DNA from: CAUPWF01 sp036656615
GTDB taxonomy: Bacteria > Bacillota > Clostridia > Lachnospirales > Lachnospiraceae
DNA length: 47,536 bases
Assembly: GCA_036656615.1 (NCBI GenBank)
Contig: JAVXHY010000016.1
Location: 1 to 47,536 of the forward strand
Direction of reading: 5' to 3'
In this document: positions 19,632 through 28,212 of the stretch, in pieces
Position numbering within the stretch: the first letter of the stretch is position 1
Layout of the letters: each line of letters begins with the position of its first letter
Program-made: the position numbers and the translations under genes
The notes under the pieces: model-generated
Told to the model about the DNA's origin: nothing
Database searches by the model: none
What the model saw: the letters and a program-made list of their open reading frames with translations, nothing else

Positions 19632-19670
19632 TAGGCAACCCCCTTTTCTCTCTATTGCTTATTACTTAAA

Positions 19671-19705
19671 ATATGGTGGCAGCGTAATATCGCCTGCCAC
19701 CATAT
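19671..19705 (-). terminator. Intercistronic hairpin between binding protein and permease genes
   Basis: ATATGGTGGCAG (19671-19682) and CTGCCACCATAT (19694-19705) are perfect complements around an 11-base loop. On the minus strand a short TTTTAAG follows. It fits a partial terminator or 3'-end stabiliser after the binding-protein gene. Confidence 0.75.
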
Positions 19706-19729
19706 CATAATTATGTTTTGATTATGAAA

Positions 19730-21031
19730 TTATTGATTTGCGGCTTTCTGCATAGCTGATACGAAACCTGCTGCGTCAATTTGTCCGCCTACTAATTTGA
19801 TTGTATTTTCTTTCAATGTTGGTGTAAGATCTGCATTGTTCTCAACACCTGCTGCCCAATCATAGTATATACATGTAGAATCAAATCCTTCTTTTGCACC
19901 TGCTAATTGTTTTGGCCAAGCATCACTGTTTGCTTTATCTGTAGGAATAGAAACGGCATCATCAATCATCTTCTTGTCCATATCGCCTGTTGTAATACAT
20001 GTGATTAAGTCCATTGCTTCTTTGGACATCTTGCTGTTTTTGTTAATTGCAAATACTTGGTTTGCAATGTTGTTAGCTGTATTGTCATCTATTCCATCTG
20101 GTACGGATGGATAATTGAAGTATCCCCAATCAAAATCAGCAGGAGCAACTTCTTTTACTTCATTTGGTACCCATGAACCATCAATAACAATTGCTGCATC
20201 TCCAGGAGCGAATTCTTGATTTTGTCCTGCTGGGAATGCATTTGTTGTAATTTTAGAAGAAAAATATCCTTTTTTAGCAAAATCAGCATAACTTTCTGCT
20301 GCTTTCAATACTCTAGGATCATCCCATTTCACTTCTGCTTCACCAACTTTTTCTCCCATAACAAGAGATTTTACTCCGTCTTGTCCAAGATATCTTGCTA
20401 AATGTACACCGATTAATGGTGTCATATAAGCATCATCAGCTGTAATTGGTGTAATTCCTGCTTCTTTTAATTTAGCACAAGCTGCATCAAATTCTTCCCA
20501 AGTCTTAGGAGCTGCTGCAATTCCAGCTTTATCAAATAATGCTTTGTTATAGAAGAATCCGAAAATAGATGGTTGATATGGAATAGAATGTAATTCTTCT
20601 TTGCCATCATTTACTGCATATGCAGCACGAGCGATATTAAATAATGTCTCGTTACCATATGTAGATTCATAATCCTTTGCTACATCTTCCAAATTCAAAG
20701 TGTATTTGCCCCAGCTTCCGTTTACACGGTTTACATCTTCGTCAAACAAGTCAATGTTTTGTTTTGCATCTAAAGCTGGTTGTAAGCCTTCACGTTGTCC
20801 GTTACGTCCTTTAAACTGAACATCAACTTTCACATCTGAGTCTTTTTCATATGTTGCGATTGCTTCCTTGATTACTTTGGCCTGTGGCTCTTCTTCACTC
20901 CACATAGACCAATAAACAAGTTTCTTCCCACCATCTGAAGAATCTCCACCGGCATCCTTACTGCCGCAACCTACTGCGAGGGAAGCAACCATCCCTACAC
21001 AAAGTAATACGCTTAATACTTTTCTTTTCAT
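19730..21031 (-). CDS. Carbohydrate ABC substrate-binding lipoprotein (family 1)
   Basis: The 433-residue extracellular binding protein has a signal peptide and lipobox ending VGC (Cys about residue 22), followed by an acidic, Ser/Gly-rich linker. The domain is of the MalE/UgpB family 1 type: LVYWSMWSEEEPQ near the start, FYNKALFDKAGI, AIVIDGSWVPNEV. It would capture an oligosaccharide or amino sugar for the two permeases downstream. AGGAGG precedes the ATG, and a TATAAT box (21075-21080, minus strand) lies about 44 bases upstream. The divergent AraC gene is the probable regulator. Confidence 0.92.
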   Translation of the reverse strand: MKRKVLSVLLCVGMVASLAVGCGSKDAGGDSSDGGKKLVYWSMWSEEEPQAKVIKEAIATYEKDSDVKVDVQFKGRNGQREGLQPALDAKQNIDLFDEDVNRVNGSWGKYTLNLEDVAKDYESTYGNETLFNIARAAYAVNDGKEELHSIPYQPSIFGFFYNKALFDKAGIAAAPKTWEEFDAACAKLKEAGITPITADDAYMTPLIGVHLARYLGQDGVKSLVMGEKVGEAEVKWDDPRVLKAAESYADFAKKGYFSSKITTNAFPAGQNQEFAPGDAAIVIDGSWVPNEVKEVAPADFDWGYFNYPSVPDGIDDNTANNIANQVFAINKNSKMSKEAMDLITCITTGDMDKKMIDDAVSIPTDKANSDAWPKQLAGAKEGFDSTCIYYDWAAGVENNADLTPTLKENTIKLVGGQIDAAGFVSAMQKAANQ

Positions 21032-21146
21032 AATCCTCTACCTCCTAGTATAGTTTTACGTTCCTATGAACTCCATTATAATACAAATATGCACAAATAT
21101 CTTTATCTTATTCTTCTGTTAATTTGCACTATCTGCTATTCATCAC

Positions 21147-21174
21147 TTGATTTTTGCTATAATTCATGTATAAT
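21147..21174 (+). promoter_or_regulatory. Promoter of the araC-type gene
   Basis: TTGATT (21147-21152) and TATAAT (21169-21174) are 16 bases apart, about 38 bases before the AraC-type ATG. A TATAAT on the opposite strand at 21075-21080 serves the divergent transport operon. Confidence 0.6.
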
Positions 21175-21212
21175 ACTAGTAACTTTAAACAATTATAAGA
21201 AAAGAGGTCCCT

Positions 21213-22130
21213 ATGAGATACGAAAGCACACATTTAACAGAAGTATTTCAAATTGATGAGCTTTATACGATTCATTATTTTGAGTATATGAGTGATTTTT
21301 CCTTTGAAGGAGAATCTCATAATTTTTGGGAATTCTGTTATGTAGACAAGGGGGAAGTGGGAATCACCACAAATGATACCCTTACCATATTGAGAAAAGG
21401 TAATATTGTCTTCCATCAGCCAAATGAATTCCACAACGTAACAGCTACCGGTGAAATCGCACCTAATCTAGTTGTTGTTTCTTTTAAATGCGACAGCCGT
21501 TCTATGGATTTTTTTAGGCACAAAATACTGCGGGTAGATGAATTGGAACGAAATCTTCTTGCCAATTTAATTATTGAAGCAAGAAATTGCTTCGACTGTC
21601 GATTGGACGATCCTTATTTGCAAAAAATCACATTAAAGGAACATCCCGATGCATTTGCTGCTGAGCAACTAATCAAACTCTACCTGACACAATTTTTAAT
21701 TCATATTTCAAGACGTTATGCTAATCCCGTAATTATGCACAAAAAGATATCCACCAAAATTCCAAAAGCACCTAAAAGCAAAAGTGATGATGATATATTT
21801 AACCGGGTTGTCAATTATTTAGAAACAAATATCAGCTCTCATATTACCATCGAGAAAATCTGTCATGACAATTTGATTGGTCGTTCTCAGTTGCAGAAAA
21901 TATTCCACGACAAAAGTAATTTGGGTATTATCGAATATTTTTCCCAGTTAAAAATCAATACTGCCAAGCAGTTAATTCGTACAAATCAGATGAATTTCAC
22001 CCAAATTTCAGAAAAGCTTGGATATACTTCTATTCACTATTTTTCGAGACAATTCAAGAAGATAGCACAAATGACGCCTTCCGAATATGCATCTTCCATT
22101 AAAGCACTTGCAGATGGGCATTTTAAATAG
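21213..22130 (+). CDS. AraC family transcriptional regulator
   Basis: The 305-residue protein has an N-terminal cupin sensing domain (about residues 15-110, with FWEFCYVDKGEVGITT and GNIVFHQPNEFHN) and two C-terminal AraC helix-turn-helix motifs (about 195-295, ending ISEKLGYTSIHYFSRQFKKI then MTPSEY). It is divergent from the sugar import operon and probably activates it when the imported sugar is present. AGAGG lies before the ATG. It converges on dsdA with only 12 bases between, with no terminator visible. Confidence 0.92.
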   Translation: MRYESTHLTEVFQIDELYTIHYFEYMSDFSFEGESHNFWEFCYVDKGEVGITTNDTLTILRKGNIVFHQPNEFHNVTATGEIAPNLVVVSFKCDSRSMDFFRHKILRVDELERNLLANLIIEARNCFDCRLDDPYLQKITLKEHPDAFAAEQLIKLYLTQFLIHISRRYANPVIMHKKISTKIPKAPKSKSDDDIFNRVVNYLETNISSHITIEKICHDNLIGRSQLQKIFHDKSNLGIIEYFSQLKINTAKQLIRTNQMNFTQISEKLGYTSIHYFSRQFKKIAQMTPSEYASSIKALADGHFK

Positions 22131-22142
22131 CCCTTCTAATGC

Positions 22143-23462
22143 TTATGCCTGTAGATACTCTTGAATCATCTCCTCGGGAACTAATTTACCTCCAGTTGCC
22201 CAAGGAATATGAACCGCATCCTTCATGTATGCCTCCAGCTTATGTTCTCGGATATACCGTTTCATATCTTGAGGGTTCTTCAGCATTGCAAAGGAAGCAC
22301 ATGCTGATGGTTCAATAAAAAGATGTTCTGTCCGTAACAGATGACGCATCAGTTCACATAGATATTGGTCGTCCATGGTACACACTCCACTCAATTTATC
22401 GGCAATCACCCTTCCTACAAATGCAGATGGTCGCGAAACAGCCAGCCCATCTGCTTCGGTCTTCCCACTAATTCCGAAATCCTGCACACACACAGCATCA
22501 TGAAGACCTGTTGCCATCCCCAGCATCATACAGCACGCTTGTGTCGGCTCTGTAAAAAAGCAATGCACGTCATCTCCATATATCATTTTCAAACCATAAG
22601 CAACGCCACCTGGTGCACCACCAATTCCACAAGGAAGATATACAAACAGTGGATGTGACGCATCTATTGTGATTTGCTTTTCCTCTAATTGTTTTTGAAT
22701 ACGTTTACCTACTACTGCATAGCCAAGAAATAGGTTTACGGAATTCTCATCATCTACAAAATAACTCATTGGATCTGAATCCGACTGCTTTCTTCCCGCT
22801 TCTACTGCTGCACAATAGTCTGTTTGATATTCAATTACTGTTACTCCCTTGCTTCGAAGGAGGTCCTTTTTCCATTGTTTTGCATCTGCCGACATATGTA
22901 CAACCACTTGAAATCCAAGTTTTGCACTCATAATTCCAATGCTTAATCCTAAATTTCCCGTGGAACCAACCTGAATCATATATTGGTGGAAGAATTGTTG
23001 GAATTCCTCACCTGCCATAATTGTATAGTCATCCGTTTCTTTTAAAAGACCTTGTTCCATGGCTAGATCTTCCGCATGTTTCAGCACCTCATATATGCCC
23101 CCTCGAGCCTTAATAGAACCAGCAATCGGAAGGTTACTATCTAGCTTTAAAAGCATTTTCCCTTCTATATTAGAGTGAAAAGCATCATTTAAATAAGCTT
23201 TCATTTTTGGAATTTCCACCAGCTCTGATTCAATGATTCCATGGGTATTCTTTGTTTCGGGGTAGACCATTTCAATAAACGGTGCAAATCGTTCCAAACG
23301 TGCCCTTGCATCTTCTATCTGTAAAGCAGATACAGCTGTCCAATCTTCCTTTATATAGGGTTGCTTTTTATCATTGATCCATAATGTTTCTTTCAATTCA
23401 ACTGCATCTCTTACTGAAGGTATCGTTTCTACAAATTGTTTTAAGTTCTCTTTCACTTTCAT
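22143..23462 (-). CDS. dsdA: D-serine ammonia-lyase
   Basis: DsdA is a PLP enzyme that converts D-serine to pyruvate and ammonia. The 439-residue length is normal. The PLP lysine is K118 in GSIKARGG, the same number as in E. coli DsdA. The phosphate-binding STGNLGLSIG and the glycine loop PCGIGGAPGGVAYGL are present. It allows growth on, or defence against, D-serine, which is abundant in the gut and urinary tract. The gene is not accompanied by a D-serine permease or a DsdC regulator. A short, A/T-rich upstream region has a TGATATGAT extended -10-like sequence. Confidence 0.94.
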   Translation of the reverse strand: MKVKENLKQFVETIPSVRDAVELKETLWINDKKQPYIKEDWTAVSALQIEDARARLERFAPFIEMVYPETKNTHGIIESELVEIPKMKAYLNDAFHSNIEGKMLLKLDSNLPIAGSIKARGGIYEVLKHAEDLAMEQGLLKETDDYTIMAGEEFQQFFHQYMIQVGSTGNLGLSIGIMSAKLGFQVVVHMSADAKQWKKDLLRSKGVTVIEYQTDYCAAVEAGRKQSDSDPMSYFVDDENSVNLFLGYAVVGKRIQKQLEEKQITIDASHPLFVYLPCGIGGAPGGVAYGLKMIYGDDVHCFFTEPTQACCMMLGMATGLHDAVCVQDFGISGKTEADGLAVSRPSAFVGRVIADKLSGVCTMDDQYLCELMRHLLRTEHLFIEPSACASFAMLKNPQDMKRYIREHKLEAYMKDAVHIPWATGGKLVPEEMIQEYLQA

Positions 23463-23564
23463 CCACTCCTTTTATTTGTATCATATCATTCTTCGTTTCA
23501 TAGGTCTATAAAATATTCCACCAAACTTTTACAAAAAAAGTACCTGTTTAGCCATACCATTCGC

Positions 23565-23604
23565 AAAAAAACACCCGGTCATCTACTTGCTAGATTCCCA
23601 GGTG
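23565..23604 (-). terminator. Terminator of the rpsF-ssb-rpsR operon
   Basis: On the minus strand CACC-TGG pairs with CCG-GGTG and an inner ATCT pairs with AGAT, followed by seven T (A run at 23565-23571). It lies 25 bases after the rpsR stop. Confidence 0.85.
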
Positions 23605-23629
23605 CTTAATATAATGTATGAAATTAGTT

Positions 23630-23905
23630 CTAATCTAATACATAAGGCATTAATGCGATATGTCTTGCTCTCTTAATTGCTACTGTAAGAGCTCTCTGAT
23701 GCTTTGCACAGTTTCCTGTGATTCTTCTAGGAAGAATTTTCCCTCTTTCAGAAACATATTTTCTTAACTTTACTACATCTTTATAATCGATATCATGATT
23801 GTCTTTTCCACAAAATACACATACTTTTTTTCTTCTGCGTCCGCCGCCTGGTCCTCTTCTCTTCATTGGAGAATCAGATCTACTATTTCCTTTATCGTAA
23901 GCCAT
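23630..23905 (-). CDS. rpsR: 30S ribosomal protein S18
   Basis: S18 pairs with S6 on the small-subunit platform. The 91-residue protein has the conserved core DYKDVVKLRKYVSERGKILP and NCAKHQRALTVAIKRARHIA. The cysteines CVFC and the later NCAKH form the zinc-binding (C+) version. It is the last gene of the S6-SSB-S18 operon, followed by a strong terminator. Confidence 0.97.
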   Translation of the reverse strand: MAYDKGNSRSDSPMKRRGPGGGRRRKKVCVFCGKDNHDIDYKDVVKLRKYVSERGKILPRRITGNCAKHQRALTVAIKRARHIALMPYVLD

Positions 23906-23943
23906 TGTTATTACCTCCTATTTTAATATTATATTATAACACA

Positions 23944-24384
23944 CTAGCTGAATGGTAATTCCTCATCTATTCCATCTGGAATATTCATGAAACCATCGCC
24001 TGCATCTGCGCTAGGTGATGGACTAGGACTTGCTTGATAATGACCTGCATTACTTTCACTTGCTGCTTTACTCTCTGCGAATTCCTGTTCTTCTACTACT
24101 ACTTCTGTAGTATAGACCTTAACGCCTTCTTTATTTGTATAACTTCCGGTCTGTATACGTCCGGAAACTACAACCTTAAGACCTTGGCGAAAATATTTTT
24201 CTGAAAATTCTGCAGACTTTCCAAATACAACACAGTTAATAAAATCAGCGGTTGCTTCTCCATCGCGTTTAAAGCGACGATCGACAGCCAATGTATATCT
24301 TGCAATTGCTAACGAGTTTTCCCCTTGAGAATAACGAACTTCCGGATCTCTTGTCAAACGTCCTATTAAAATTACTTTATTCAT
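23944..24384 (-). CDS. ssb: Single-stranded DNA-binding protein
   Basis: SSB coats single-stranded DNA at forks and repair sites. The 146-residue protein has the OB-fold (residues 1-105: MNKVILIGRLTRDPEVRY, FINCVVFGKSAEF), a flexible Ser/Pro-rich linker, and the C-terminal protein-binding tip EELPFS. The ATG at 24384 has AGAGG upstream; an in-frame ATG at 24441 would start inside the S6 coding end and is not used. It lies between rpsF and rpsR as in most Firmicutes. Confidence 0.97.
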   Translation of the reverse strand: MNKVILIGRLTRDPEVRYSQGENSLAIARYTLAVDRRFKRDGEATADFINCVVFGKSAEFSEKYFRQGLKVVVSGRIQTGSYTNKEGVKVYTTEVVVEEQEFAESKAASESNAGHYQASPSPSPSADAGDGFMNIPDGIDEELPFS

Positions 24385-24403
24385 ATAATTCCTCTTTTCT
24401 TCT

Positions 24404-24691
24404 CTATGCGTCCTGTCTAATGCATAAATATCTGATGACATTTTCCATGATGCGAAGTCTGCTTTCTAATTCAATTGGAACTGTAGAATCAGATTCAAAA
24501 TGTACGAAATAGTAATATCCTTCTTTCATTTTCTGAATTTCGTAAGCTAATCTCTTCTTACCCCATTCATCAACGTCCGTTATAGTTCCACCGAAACGTT
24601 CTACTAATGCTTTGACTTTTTCCATTACATCTGCTCTAACTTCATCTTCAATTTTCGCATTGACAACAATAGCTAATTCATATTTGTTCAT
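24404..24691 (-). CDS. rpsF: 30S ribosomal protein S6
   Basis: S6 binds 16S rRNA with S18. The 95-residue protein begins MNKYELAIVV and has the family sequence WGKKRLAYEIQKMKEGYYY. AAGGAGG precedes the ATG. It heads the rpsF-ssb-rpsR operon, whose promoter is at 24797-24825, and its leader may bind the S6:S18 complex for feedback. Confidence 0.97.
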   Translation of the reverse strand: MNKYELAIVVNAKIEDEVRADVMEKVKALVERFGGTITDVDEWGKKRLAYEIQKMKEGYYYFVHFESDSTVPIELESRLRIMENVIRYLCIRQDA

Positions 24692-24775
24692 GTCTGTTGT
24701 ACCTCCTTATGGTCTCTGGCCCCTGATTTGCTCAGGAACAAGGAAAATTAATTGAACCTATATCGTTCAATTTAT
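24692..24775 (-). promoter_or_regulatory. Structured leader of rpsF (possible S6:S18 autoregulatory site)
   Basis: The leader has two hairpins: ATTGAAC/GTTCAAT around a seven-base loop, then CCTGA/TCAGG around GCAAA, with TCCTT able to pair with the AAGGA of the ribosome binding site. An S6:S18-binding rpsF leader is known in many bacteria. I cannot confirm its consensus bulge here. Confidence 0.35.
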
Positions 24776-24796
24776 AATAATATATCACAATTTATG

Positions 24797-24825
24797 ATGT
24801 TATCATATTTTACTATATGTTTCAA
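24797..24825 (-). promoter_or_regulatory. Promoter of the rpsF operon
   Basis: On the minus strand TTGAAA (24820-24825) and TAACAT (24797-24802) are 17 bases apart, about 105 bases before the rpsF ATG. Confidence 0.6.
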
Positions 24826-24835
24826 GTCTTTTCTG

Positions 24836-25018
24836 TTATTTTTTTAAGTCTTTTGTATTTTTCTCTACCATTTTTCTAGAAATCATAATTTGATGTCCAC
24901 ATCCCACACATTTTAACCGAAAGTCTGCTCCCACACGCAAAATTTCCCATTCATCGCTGCCACATGGATGCTTTTTCTTTAATTTTACAATATCCCCTAC
25001 CTCATAAATTATATGCAT
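24836..25018 (-). CDS. DUF951 small zinc-ribbon-like protein
   Basis: The 60-residue protein matches the DUF951 family that often sits beside rpsF in Firmicutes. Characteristic blocks are YEVGDIVKLKKKHPCGSDEWEI (two parts) and GADFRLKCVGCGHQIMISR. The cysteines in HPCG and KCVGCG may bind a metal. Function is unknown; a role in nucleic-acid binding is only a guess. GGAAGG precedes the ATG, and the gene follows the sortase stop by four bases, so it is in that operon. Confidence 0.85.
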   Translation of the reverse strand: MHIIYEVGDIVKLKKKHPCGSDEWEILRVGADFRLKCVGCGHQIMISRKMVEKNTKDLKK

Positions 25019-25022
25019 ACGT

Positions 25023-25853
25023 TTATTCCTTCCCTATTTTAACCCCCTGTACTAAAAAGCGTTCATTATCTGCCACATTTGTACAGGTAGACAGACTGAC
25101 AAGCTGTGAACTTTCATTAAATACAATACCTTCTTTATTGGAAGATGTTTGCTTCATTAGATTAAGATACTCCATCCATGCTTCCGTAGTATCATATGAT
25201 ATACGATAAAGTTCCGAATCATCCTTTATAACTGCCGCCGAACACACCTTATACTTGGTTGCTTTGCCATCCGGAGTATAGATATAAAAGAAGGGATGCT
25301 GATTATAAAAGTCTGTTTGCTTATACTCCAATAATTTTGCAAACATAGTTCCATTTTTCATATTATGTCCATAAATAAATGTATTTTTCCCTGTGAAATC
25401 GGCTGCATTTCCTACATCTACAAATAAAGTTCCAAGCTTATTATCATTTTCTTGGAATGTACGGTGTAGGTATTCCGCATTATCTTTTCCCTGTACCACT
25501 GGATAACTGATTTCAGCCGGTTCATCAAAGCGAATCCATGCAACAATATCAGGATTGATTTCTTTCAATGCATTAAAATCTACCGAAAAAGTCTTTTTGT
25601 CTTTATCTTTTTCCTTAATCGCCAACGTTTTAATTTGATCGTATTCTTTTTTCCCTTGGTGATACTCTGAAAATATAGAAAACAGCTGAACTGCTGAATA
25701 AATAAAAACTCCTATGGCCAATATCAATATAATGGTACTTACCAACCCAAAGCGTCCTTTTGATGTCCTCTTGTTTTTCTTCTTTCTTTGTTCCATATGC
25801 TGTTTTCTTTTTTCTTCATTTATATGACGTTTTCTATTATTATGATTGCTCAT
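25023..25853 (-). CDS. srtB: Class B sortase
   Basis: Sortases are membrane transpeptidases that join proteins to peptidoglycan. The 276-residue protein has a basic N-terminus (about 1-35), one membrane anchor (about 36-60) and a catalytic domain. The catalytic His is in YGHNMKNGTMF, the Cys in SLSTCTN, and the Arg in ERFLVQG. The arrangement is that of class B enzymes. No gene with a sorting signal is adjacent, so substrates are elsewhere. The ATG at 25853 lies within the last codons of the CyuA-like gene, a 14-base overlap that suggests coupling; a GTG two codons earlier is possible. Confidence 0.92.
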   Translation of the reverse strand: MSNHNNRKRHINEEKRKQHMEQRKKKNKRTSKGRFGLVSTIILILAIGVFIYSAVQLFSIFSEYHQGKKEYDQIKTLAIKEKDKDKKTFSVDFNALKEINPDIVAWIRFDEPAEISYPVVQGKDNAEYLHRTFQENDNKLGTLFVDVGNAADFTGKNTFIYGHNMKNGTMFAKLLEYKQTDFYNQHPFFYIYTPDGKATKYKVCSAAVIKDDSELYRISYDTTEAWMEYLNLMKQTSSNKEGIVFNESSQLVSLSTCTNVADNERFLVQGVKIGKE

Positions 25854-27132
25854 TTTCACTCCCTTTTTCTTCCAAAATAGCTACAATGGTTCTTTCTGTT
25901 TCTGCCATTCCCGGAGACGCAATCATCCCCATGTATTTCATGGTCAATTCCGGTGTTTTACCTAAAATACCATGTATATGATTGACACAAATATCTGCCA
26001 TGGCCATATCAACTGACCTAAATGCTGCATCAGTAGCCACAATTCCTTTCATTACACATCCTTGATTTCCACCATCACATATCATTCCAGTAATACCTGC
26101 TGCCATATTTTGAATAACCCTGGTAAGTTCTTTTATGTTACCTTTACGAAGATAAGCCATTCCACATGCCATTCCAGTTCCTGCCGCAATACCACAGCCA
26201 CAAAAAGCTGATAACTTCCCCGAAAATTCTTTAATATACATGGTAACCAGATAACTCAATGCAGTTGCCCGCAGCAAATGCTCTTCCTTTATTTCTGGTT
26301 GTTTTATTTTATAATAGGCATATAATGGCAGGGTTGCAATAATGCCATGAGCACCACTTCCTGTAATACTCATTGCCGGCTTATCTAAGCCTATTACTCT
26401 AGCTTCAATCGCTCCATTACATAACAGCTGTGCTGTTTTTAATACATTATCACTAAATATTTCATTGTGGTTTTCGTTCTTCAATTGATGGACAAAAGTA
26501 GTTCGTTCCGACTTCAATCCTGCTTCCAATAACTCCATATTCATTACAAAAGCCTTTTTTATAAAGGATAATTCATCCACGTCAACTGTATCTACGTAAT
26601 AAAACAACTCTTCTAATGTATAACGGTGTATCTCTATCTTTTCCTGCGTTGTTTTCTCTTGATCCGGGTTTTCCATTATTATCTTTTCATTGTGAATAAT
26701 ACGTTTGATATTTGTGTGGCTTCCCATTATATGTACTTCACAAGTATCCGTTTTGCTCTTCACTAATGCCTTAATATCAATATCAAAACCCATATGATCT
26801 AATTTTACTTTTACTTTTCCATCTTTGATAAGTTGTTCTGCTACTGTATTATCCTGTGGGGTCACATGTGCCAATGATTCAAGTCCAAGGCTGGATTCTG
26901 CTGCTACTGCCCCTAAAGCTGCTGCAAATACATTTCCTGCCTGATCCGAATTTGGAATACCACAAGTGAACGCATTTTTATACATTGCTGAATTTAGCAG
27001 CACCTGTACAAATTCAATTTCTCCCTTTACATACTCTTTTGCCGTAGAAACTGCAAATGCAATCGCACCCGGCTCCGTTACTCCAAGGGCCGGTTTCATA
27101 TCATTTTCAATTAATTGTGTTAGTTTATGCAT
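25840..27132 (-). CDS. cyuA: CyuA-like L-cysteine desulfidase / serine dehydratase-alpha family enzyme
   Basis: The 430-residue protein belongs to the UPF0597/CyuA family, related to the alpha chain of iron-sulfur serine dehydratase. E. coli CyuA and archaeal L-cysteine desulfidase break cysteine into pyruvate, ammonia and sulfide. Typical blocks are ALGVTEPGAIAFAVS at the start, GSGAHGIIATLPLYAYY, and FCGCGIAAGTGMACG, with later CDGGNQGC. These cysteines are likely [4Fe-4S] ligands. The cysteine assignment is favoured but serine is possible. Its end overlaps srtB. It follows metQ after a long hairpin, and no CyuP-type permease is adjacent. Confidence 0.8.
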   Translation of the reverse strand: MHKLTQLIENDMKPALGVTEPGAIAFAVSTAKEYVKGEIEFVQVLLNSAMYKNAFTCGIPNSDQAGNVFAAALGAVAAESSLGLESLAHVTPQDNTVAEQLIKDGKVKVKLDHMGFDIDIKALVKSKTDTCEVHIMGSHTNIKRIIHNEKIIMENPDQEKTTQEKIEIHRYTLEELFYYVDTVDVDELSFIKKAFVMNMELLEAGLKSERTTFVHQLKNENHNEIFSDNVLKTAQLLCNGAIEARVIGLDKPAMSITGSGAHGIIATLPLYAYYKIKQPEIKEEHLLRATALSYLVTMYIKEFSGKLSAFCGCGIAAGTGMACGMAYLRKGNIKELTRVIQNMAAGITGMICDGGNQGCVMKGIVATDAAFRSVDMAMADICVNHIHGILGKTPELTMKYMGMIASPGMAETERTIVAILEEKGSENEQS

Positions 27133-27262
27133 CCCTTTTACCTCTTTTGCTTCATTGATAAAAATACTACTCTAATTGTATCATTGCCATGCTTTTCTCG
27201 CAACCCTGGTCTTATTTTTATAAATTACACCGTCAAAGTGTATATTTGGAATCCGCTTTGAT

Positions 27263-27311
27263 GAATAACAAAGGGGTAAACGTTTTATTAACGTTTACCC
27301 CTTTGTTATTC
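27263..27311 (-). terminator. Perfect 22-bp inverted repeat after metQ
   Basis: Two perfect 22-base arms (27263-27284 and 27290-27311) flank a five-base loop, 22 bases after the metQ stop. The arms contain AAAGGGGTAAACG and its complement. No long T run follows on the minus strand, but the strong stem should end or protect the metNIQ transcript. Confidence 0.8.
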
Positions 27312-27332
27312 CAAATTTTGTTTAAATATTTA

Positions 27333-28175
27333 CTAAAATACAGGAACTACAGCTCCATCATATTTATCTTCAATAAATTTCTTAACCTCATCACTTTGTA
27401 ACGCTTTTACAAGTGCTTTGATTTTATCACTTTCTTCGCTTCCTTTTTTAACAGCAATAATATTTGCATAAGTTGTTGCCGCTACTGATTTTGCATCTTC
27501 TGTTACTAATGCATCTTTTGCTACACTTAAACCAGCCTCAATTGCATAATTACCATTAATAACAGCTATATCTAAATCCTGAATAGAGCGTGGAAGCTGT
27601 GCTGCTTCAACTTCTACAATTTCAAATTTTTTATCGTTTTGTACAATATCATTCTTTGTTGCTTTTAAGTCTGCTCCATCTTTTAATTTAATCAGACCCT
27701 GTGCTTCTAATAATAACAATGCTCTTGCTTCATTCGTTGCATCATTTGGCACACCTATTTTCGCTCCTTCTTTTAATGCATCTAGAGAAGCTGTCTGTCC
27801 TGGATAAATCCCAAATGGTTCATAGTGAATTGCTGCGGCAGATACAATATCCGTTTTATTTTCTTCATTAAATTGATCCAAGTATGGTAAATGTTGAAAA
27901 TAATTGGCATCCAAATCTCCGCCATCTAGTGCTAAGTTTGGCTGAACATAATCGGAATATTCCTTCACACTTAGTTTATATCCATCTGCTTCCAATACTT
28001 TCCCTGCTTCTGCTAAAATTTCTGCATGAGGAGATGGACTTGCCCCAACGATAATAGTTTTATCCCCATCATCCTTGGTACTCTCACCTTCTGAATCTGC
28101 ACTCTTTGCTCCACATCCTGTAATCGCACTTACTGTTAATACAATCCCTAATGCTAACGCTACTAATTTTTTCAT
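27333..28175 (-). CDS. metQ: Methionine-type ABC substrate-binding lipoprotein MetQ
   Basis: The 280-residue lipoprotein has a signal peptide with lipobox ITGC (Cys about residue 20) and the NlpA/MetQ fold: GASPSPHAEILAEAG, DGGDLDANYFQHLPYL, GVPNDATNEARALLLLE and INGNYAIEAGL. Members bind L- or D-methionine or related compounds such as methionine peptides. The ATG at 28175 is preferred over upstream in-frame ATGs because GGAGGG precedes it and the signal peptide starts there. It is the last gene of the metN-metI-metQ operon. Confidence 0.9.
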   Translation of the reverse strand: MKKLVALALGIVLTVSAITGCGAKSADSEGESTKDDGDKTIIVGASPSPHAEILAEAGKVLEADGYKLSVKEYSDYVQPNLALDGGDLDANYFQHLPYLDQFNEENKTDIVSAAAIHYEPFGIYPGQTASLDALKEGAKIGVPNDATNEARALLLLEAQGLIKLKDGADLKATKNDIVQNDKKFEIVEVEAAQLPRSIQDLDIAVINGNYAIEAGLSVAKDALVTEDAKSVAATTYANIIAVKKGSEESDKIKALVKALQSDEVKKFIEDKYDGAVVPVF

Positions 28176-28212
28176 GTTTTTTCCCTCCATTTTGTTGAAT
28201 GTTATTGATTTC

